Source of the DNA: an uncultured Clostridia bacterium | Lineage (GTDB): Bacteria; Bacillota; Clostridia; TANB77; CAG-508 | Length of the DNA stretch: 14,669 bases | Direction: 5' to 3' | Assembly: GCA_947629965.1 (NCBI GenBank) | Contig: CANRFS010000021.1 | Span: 1 to 14,669 of the forward strand | In this document: in pieces, positions 10,989-14,669 of the stretch | Layout of the letters: every line of letters begins with the position of its first letter | Numbering within the stretch: position 1 is the stretch's first letter | The notes under the pieces: generated by a model | Seen by the model: only the letters and a program-made list of their open reading frames with translations | Databases searched by the model: none | What the model was told of the DNA's origin: nothing | Translations under genes and position numbers: made by a program

Positions 10989-13900
10989 TTATTTCAATTT
11001 CATTGAAAGGAGTTTTGATATTCCGTTTTCTTCCATTGTTATTCCATATACTGTGTCTGCCGCTTCCATTGTTCCTTTTCTGTGTGTTATTACCAAAAAT
11101 TGCGTATTTTTTGTAAATTTCTTTAAATATTCTGCAAATCTATATACATTTACATCATCTAATGCTGCTTCTATTTCATCTAGCACACAGAAAGGTGCTG
11201 GATTTATTTTGAGTATTGCAAATAGCAATGCAATTGCTGTAAATGCCTTTTCTCCACCTGATAGAAGTGTCATATTTTGAAGTTTCTTTCCTGGTGGCTG
11301 TGCTTCTATTTCTATTCCACATTCTAATATATTTTCTTCATCTGTTAATTTAAGCTCTGCTTTTCCTCCACCAAATAATTCGCTAAATACTTCTCCGAAA
11401 TTTTTATTAATTACTCTAAATTGTTTTTCAAATTGTTCTTTCATTATTTTAGTCATATCTTGTATTACTTTTTTAAGTTTAGTGCTTGAGTCTTCTAAAT
11501 CCAGTCTTTGCTCACACATAAAGTCATATCTTTCTTTTGTTTGTTTATATTCTTCAATTGAATCGATATTTATACTTCCTAAATCTTTTATTTGATCTCT
11601 TAATTGTTTTACTTTTTTTGACGTTTCGGAAATATTTTCAGGTTTTTTATATTCTTCTCCTACATTGTTTGGAGTCATCTCATAGTCTTCCCACATTTTA
11701 TTTACGACTTGTTCTAACTCATATTCCATTTTTGACTTTTTAACTTCTTGCTTTGTTATTTGTGCCTTTAGCTCTTCTATTATTGCAAGCTTTTCTGTTA
11801 TTTCTTTTTCTGTTTTTGTAAGTTCTTCGTTTTTTGAAACTCTTTCTTGTTTTAATTGCTCTACTTTATCTCCACTCGTTGCTACTTCTTGTTTCATTTG
11901 CTCTATTTGTCCATTTAAATTTGCAATTTGTTCTTCTAACATTTTATTGTCTTCTATTATTTTTTCTCTTGAAGCCATTTTGTTCTCTATACTAGTTTTG
12001 TTGTTTTGAATATCCTGATCTATTCTTTGAATTAACTCATCAATTGAAGTACTGCTTTCATCAAATGAACTAACAGATATTTTTAAATTAGTAATATCAA
12101 AATTTAAGTCATCTATGTATTTTTGATTATCCTTGTTATTTTCACTAAATGTCTTAATTTCTAGAGAAAGTTCTTCTGCTTCTTTTTCTAATTCTGATAT
12201 TTCTTGTTCTAACTTAGCTTTTACATTCAAACTTTCTGTTTTTGCTTCTTCTATTTCTGATTGTTCTTTTCTTAATGAATCAAGTTTATTTTCTAATCTT
12301 GTAATGTTTTCTTCTATTGCTACAACCTTCTGTTTTTCTGTTGCATATACAATTTCTGTATCTTGCATAACATGCTCTAGACCTATTACTTCTTCAATAA
12401 CATCTTCATTTGATTTTTCGTATTCTTGTTTTTCTTTTTCTAATTCTTCTATTTTTTCATTTAATTTATTTATATCTTTTTCTAATTCTTCTATTTGAGT
12501 TGCTCTTCCGATAATATTATTAAATTTAGCTGCTACTGATCCACCTGTTATTGCACCACTTGGGTTTATTACATCACCTTTTAATGTAACAATTCTAAAA
12601 GAATAACTGTTTTGTCTTGCAAGTATTATTGCCGTTTCCATATTATCTACAATTACTGTTCTTCCAAGTAAATTTAAAATTATTGATTCATATTTCTTGT
12701 CTACTTTTACTAAATTTGATGCAATTCCTATTACTCCACCTAAATTGTTTGTTATTAATCTATCTACTTTTTTACCTTTTACAGAGGCAATTGGCAAGAA
12801 TGATGCTCTTCCTAAATTATTTTTTCTTAAATGCTCTATCAATTTTTTTGCATCCTCTTCTGTGTCTGTAACTATGTTTTGAAGTGTTTGCCCTAAAGTC
12901 ATTTCTATAGCTGTTTCATATTCTTTAGGAACGGATATGATATTTGCAAGTACACCGTGCATTCCTTTTTTTAGCATAGCATCTTTATCGCAGTCTAATA
13001 AAAGGGATTTTACACTTCTTGTGTATCCTTCTTTTTCCCTTTCCATATCACTTAAAAATTTTAATTTTGAATCTTTTACTCTTACTTCACTTGATAGTGT
13101 ATTTATTTTTTCTTGATATTCTTTTAATTTTGCAAGACTTTGCTCTTTTTTTTCATTTATCTCTTCAAGTTTTTTACTTGCATCGTTTCTTTTTGCTTCT
13201 ATTTCATAAAAAGTCTTTGAGATTTCATCTTTTTCTAATCTTTTTTCATCCAGTTCTGAAATGGTATCTGAGATTTCATTTTTTATAGTTTTTTCTCTTT
13301 TTTCTAAATTTTCATAGTTTACTTCTTGTGTATTTATTTGCGTAGCTTTTTCGTATTTTAAGTCTGTGTTTTCTTCTACCTTTTTTTTCTTATCTTCTAT
13401 TTTCTTTTCTTCTGCAGATAATTTTGTGCTTATCTCTTCTAACTCTTTTTCTTTCTCTTCTAATTCTTTAGCAAATTTTTCTCTGTTTGATGATAAATTT
13501 GTTTTCTTTTCTAATCTTTGGCTCTTTTCCTCTTCTAATTCTGCAATTCTTAAATTTATATCCTCTATTTCATTTAAATATCTATCAAAATTTTCTTTGT
13601 TATGTACGATTCTTTCGTTTGCAATATTTATATCTGAATTGATTTTTTCTTGTTTTTCCCTCATTTCAAAGCCTAAATTTTGTGTTTCTTCTATTTTTAA
13701 GGTTATTTCATCTATTGCTGTTTTTAAACTCTCTTTTAAAGTTTGTTTTTCTTGCATTTTTGCATCTTCGTCGTTATTTTGATTTGTATATACTTCAATA
13801 TCTTTTGCAATTTCTGCAATTTTTTCTTTGTAATTATCTATGTTATATAAAAATAGACCTATTTCTATTCCTTTTAATTCTTCTCGTAAATCTAAAAATT

Positions 13901-14540
13901 TCTTTGCTTTTTCTGACTGTTTTTTAAGTGGTTCAATATTTACTTCTATTTCTGATAATATGTCATTTATTCTTAAAAGATTTAATTTAGTTTGCTCTAA
14001 TTTTTTCTCAGAATCTGCTTTTCTTACTCTATATTTTACGATTCCTGCTGCTTCTTCAAAAATAGCACGTCTATCTTCTGATTTATTACTTAATATTTCG
14101 TCTATTTTACCTTGTCCAATTATAGAGTATCCATCTTTTCCTATACCTGTGTCCATAAATAGTTCTAATACATCTTTTAATCTACAAGGTGTTTTATTAA
14201 TGTAGTATCCTGACTCCCCACTTCTATATATTCTTCTTGTAACTGTAACTTCTGAAAATTCTATTGGCAATTTTCCGTCAGTATTATCTATAACAATAGA
14301 GGCTTCAGCAAAGCCTAATGATTTTCTACTTTGAGTTCCTGCAAATATAATATCTTCAGATTTTGAACCTCTTAAAGATTTCATGCTTTGTTCTCCAAGT
14401 ACCCATCTAATACTATCAGATATATTACTTTTACCTGATCCGTTTGGTCCAATAACTGAAGTTATCCCAGGCATAAATTCTAAAACTGTTTTATCTGCAA
14501 ATGATTTAAATCCTTGCAGTTCTAGTCTTTTTAAATACAT
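10989..14540 (-). CDS. smc: Chromosome partition/condensin protein SMC
   Basis: SMC, with ScpA and ScpB, forms the ring-shaped condensin that organises and separates the chromosome. The preferred start is ATG 14540 (MYLKRLELQGFKSFADKTVL), with AAGGTGG 5 nt upstream. A TTG five codons earlier overlaps that SD. The 1183-aa length is normal. Domains in order: N-terminal ATPase half with Walker A GPNGSGKS (31-38) and the Q-loop region; coiled coil (about 170-500); hinge (about 510-670, with MHGVLANIISVPKEYETAIE and the SGAITGGSVA segment); return coiled coil (about 680-1010); and C-terminal half with signature LSGGEKAF (about 1093) and Walker B CVLDEIEAALDD (about 1118-1129). The frame is intact over its whole length, with no in-frame CGG codon. 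Confidence 0.98.
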   Translation of the reverse strand: MYLKRLELQGFKSFADKTVLEFMPGITSVIGPNGSGKSNISDSIRWVLGEQSMKSLRGSKSEDIIFAGTQSRKSLGFAEASIVIDNTDGKLPIEFSEVTVTRRIYRSGESGYYINKTPCRLKDVLELFMDTGIGKDGYSIIGQGKIDEILSNKSEDRRAIFEEAAGIVKYRVRKADSEKKLEQTKLNLLRINDILSEIEVNIEPLKKQSEKAKKFLDLREELKGIEIGLFLYNIDNYKEKIAEIAKDIEVYTNQNNDEDAKMQEKQTLKESLKTAIDEITLKIEETQNLGFEMREKQEKINSDINIANERIVHNKENFDRYLNEIEDINLRIAELEEEKSQRLEKKTNLSSNREKFAKELEEKEKELEEISTKLSAEEKKIEDKKKKVEENTDLKYEKATQINTQEVNYENLEKREKTIKNEISDTISELDEKRLEKDEISKTFYEIEAKRNDASKKLEEINEKKEQSLAKLKEYQEKINTLSSEVRVKDSKLKFLSDMEREKEGYTRSVKSLLLDCDKDAMLKKGMHGVLANIISVPKEYETAIEMTLGQTLQNIVTDTEEDAKKLIEHLRKNNLGRASFLPIASVKGKKVDRLITNNLGGVIGIASNLVKVDKKYESIILNLLGRTVIVDNMETAIILARQNSYSFRIVTLKGDVINPSGAITGGSVAAKFNNIIGRATQIEELEKDINKLNEKIEELEKEKQEYEKSNEDVIEEVIGLEHVMQDTEIVYATEKQKVVAIEENITRLENKLDSLRKEQSEIEEAKTESLNVKAKLEQEISELEKEAEELSLEIKTFSENNKDNQKYIDDLNFDITNLKISVSSFDESSTSIDELIQRIDQDIQNNKTSIENKMASREKIIEDNKMLEEQIANLNGQIEQMKQEVATSGDKVEQLKQERVSKNEELTKTEKEITEKLAIIEELKAQITKQEVKKSKMEYELEQVVNKMWEDYEMTPNNVGEEYKKPENISETSKKVKQLRDQIKDLGSINIDSIEEYKQTKERYDFMCEQRLDLEDSSTKLKKVIQDMTKIMKEQFEKQFRVINKNFGEVFSELFGGGKAELKLTDEENILECGIEIEAQPPGKKLQNMTLLSGGEKAFTAIALLFAILKINPAPFCVLDEIEAALDDVNVYRFAEYLKKFTKNTQFLVITHRKGTMEAADTVYGITMEENGISKLLSMKLK

Positions 14541-14563
14541 GTATTCCACCTTCAAAGAAAATT

Positions 14564-14579
14564 AGAAGCTTTTGCTTCT
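14564..14579. other. Small hairpin in the smc 5' UTR
   Basis: AGAAGC-TTTT-GCTTCT, a 6-bp stem with a 4-nt loop. The T-tract follows on the plus strand, where no gene is known. On the smc transcript it lies about 24 nt before the start codon. Confidence 0.35.
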
Positions 14580-14603
14580 TTTTCACAAAATTCAATATTA
14601 TAT

Positions 14604-14632
14604 ATAATATATTAAAAAAAGTTTTTTATCAA
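14604..14632 (-). promoter_or_regulatory. Possible smc promoter
   Basis: TTGATA (14627-14632), 17 nt, TATTAT (14604-14609) on the minus strand, about 64 bp before the smc ATG. The remaining bases to the right edge show nothing recognisable. Confidence 0.45.
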
Positions 14633-14669
14633 CATTTTTTTGCATTTTTTAAGAGGGCTTAATTTTTGA

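Noticed and set aside
14541..14555. TTG start five codons upstream for smc
   Set aside because: It would place the SD inside the coding region; ATG 14540 has a well-spaced SD and matches the usual SMC N-terminus.

Overview
The window looks like chromosome from a low-GC, spore-forming member of the Bacillota, most likely an uncultured gut-type Clostridia. The DNA is very AT-rich, ribosome-binding sites are strong AGGAGG types, and the core genes are spoIVA, lexA, obg, trpS, rplU-rpmA and smc. Every protein-coding gene is on the minus strand except one tiny plus-strand peptide gene. In transcription order (right to left) the layout is smc; rplU-rpmA with its own promoter and a likely L21 leader; a compact convergent two-RNA locus; trpS-obg; lexA with its own promoter; a 48-codon gene; spoIVA; a complete diversity-generating retroelement (DGR); and the start of an unidentified Lys/Thr/Ala-rich protein behind a long folded leader.

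The DGR (about 540-4515) contains a prepilin-like target gene with a C-terminal variable repeat (VR), a MutS-domain-I-like accessory gene, an Avd-like gene, a template repeat (TR) and a reverse transcriptase (RT). TR and VR differ at 23 positions between their constant ends. Of these, 22 are at coding-strand adenines of the TR, the hallmark of adenine-specific mutagenic retrohoming.

spoIVA and obg are each broken in the conventional code by two +1 shifts. At all four sites the incoming frame meets an in-frame CGG followed by A (CGGA). Skipping the C and reading GGA as Gly restores a conserved glycine and gives proteins of 492 aa (SpoIVA) and 424 aa (Obg). In a hand scan I found no other in-frame CGG codon in any gene of the window, and all genes without CGG are intact. 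This suggests that CGG is not read as a normal codon here and instead triggers +1 frameshifting. A systematic sequencing artefact is the main alternative.

Between trpS and rpmA is what looks like an Fst/par-type type I toxin-antitoxin locus. A plus-strand RNA has a sequestered SD and a 22-aa hydrophobic peptide. A convergent RNA of about 75 nt starts from a perfect consensus promoter. The two share a bidirectional terminator and carry a direct repeat that makes them complementary over the toxin start.

All calls come from reading sequence and translations by eye; no database search was possible.
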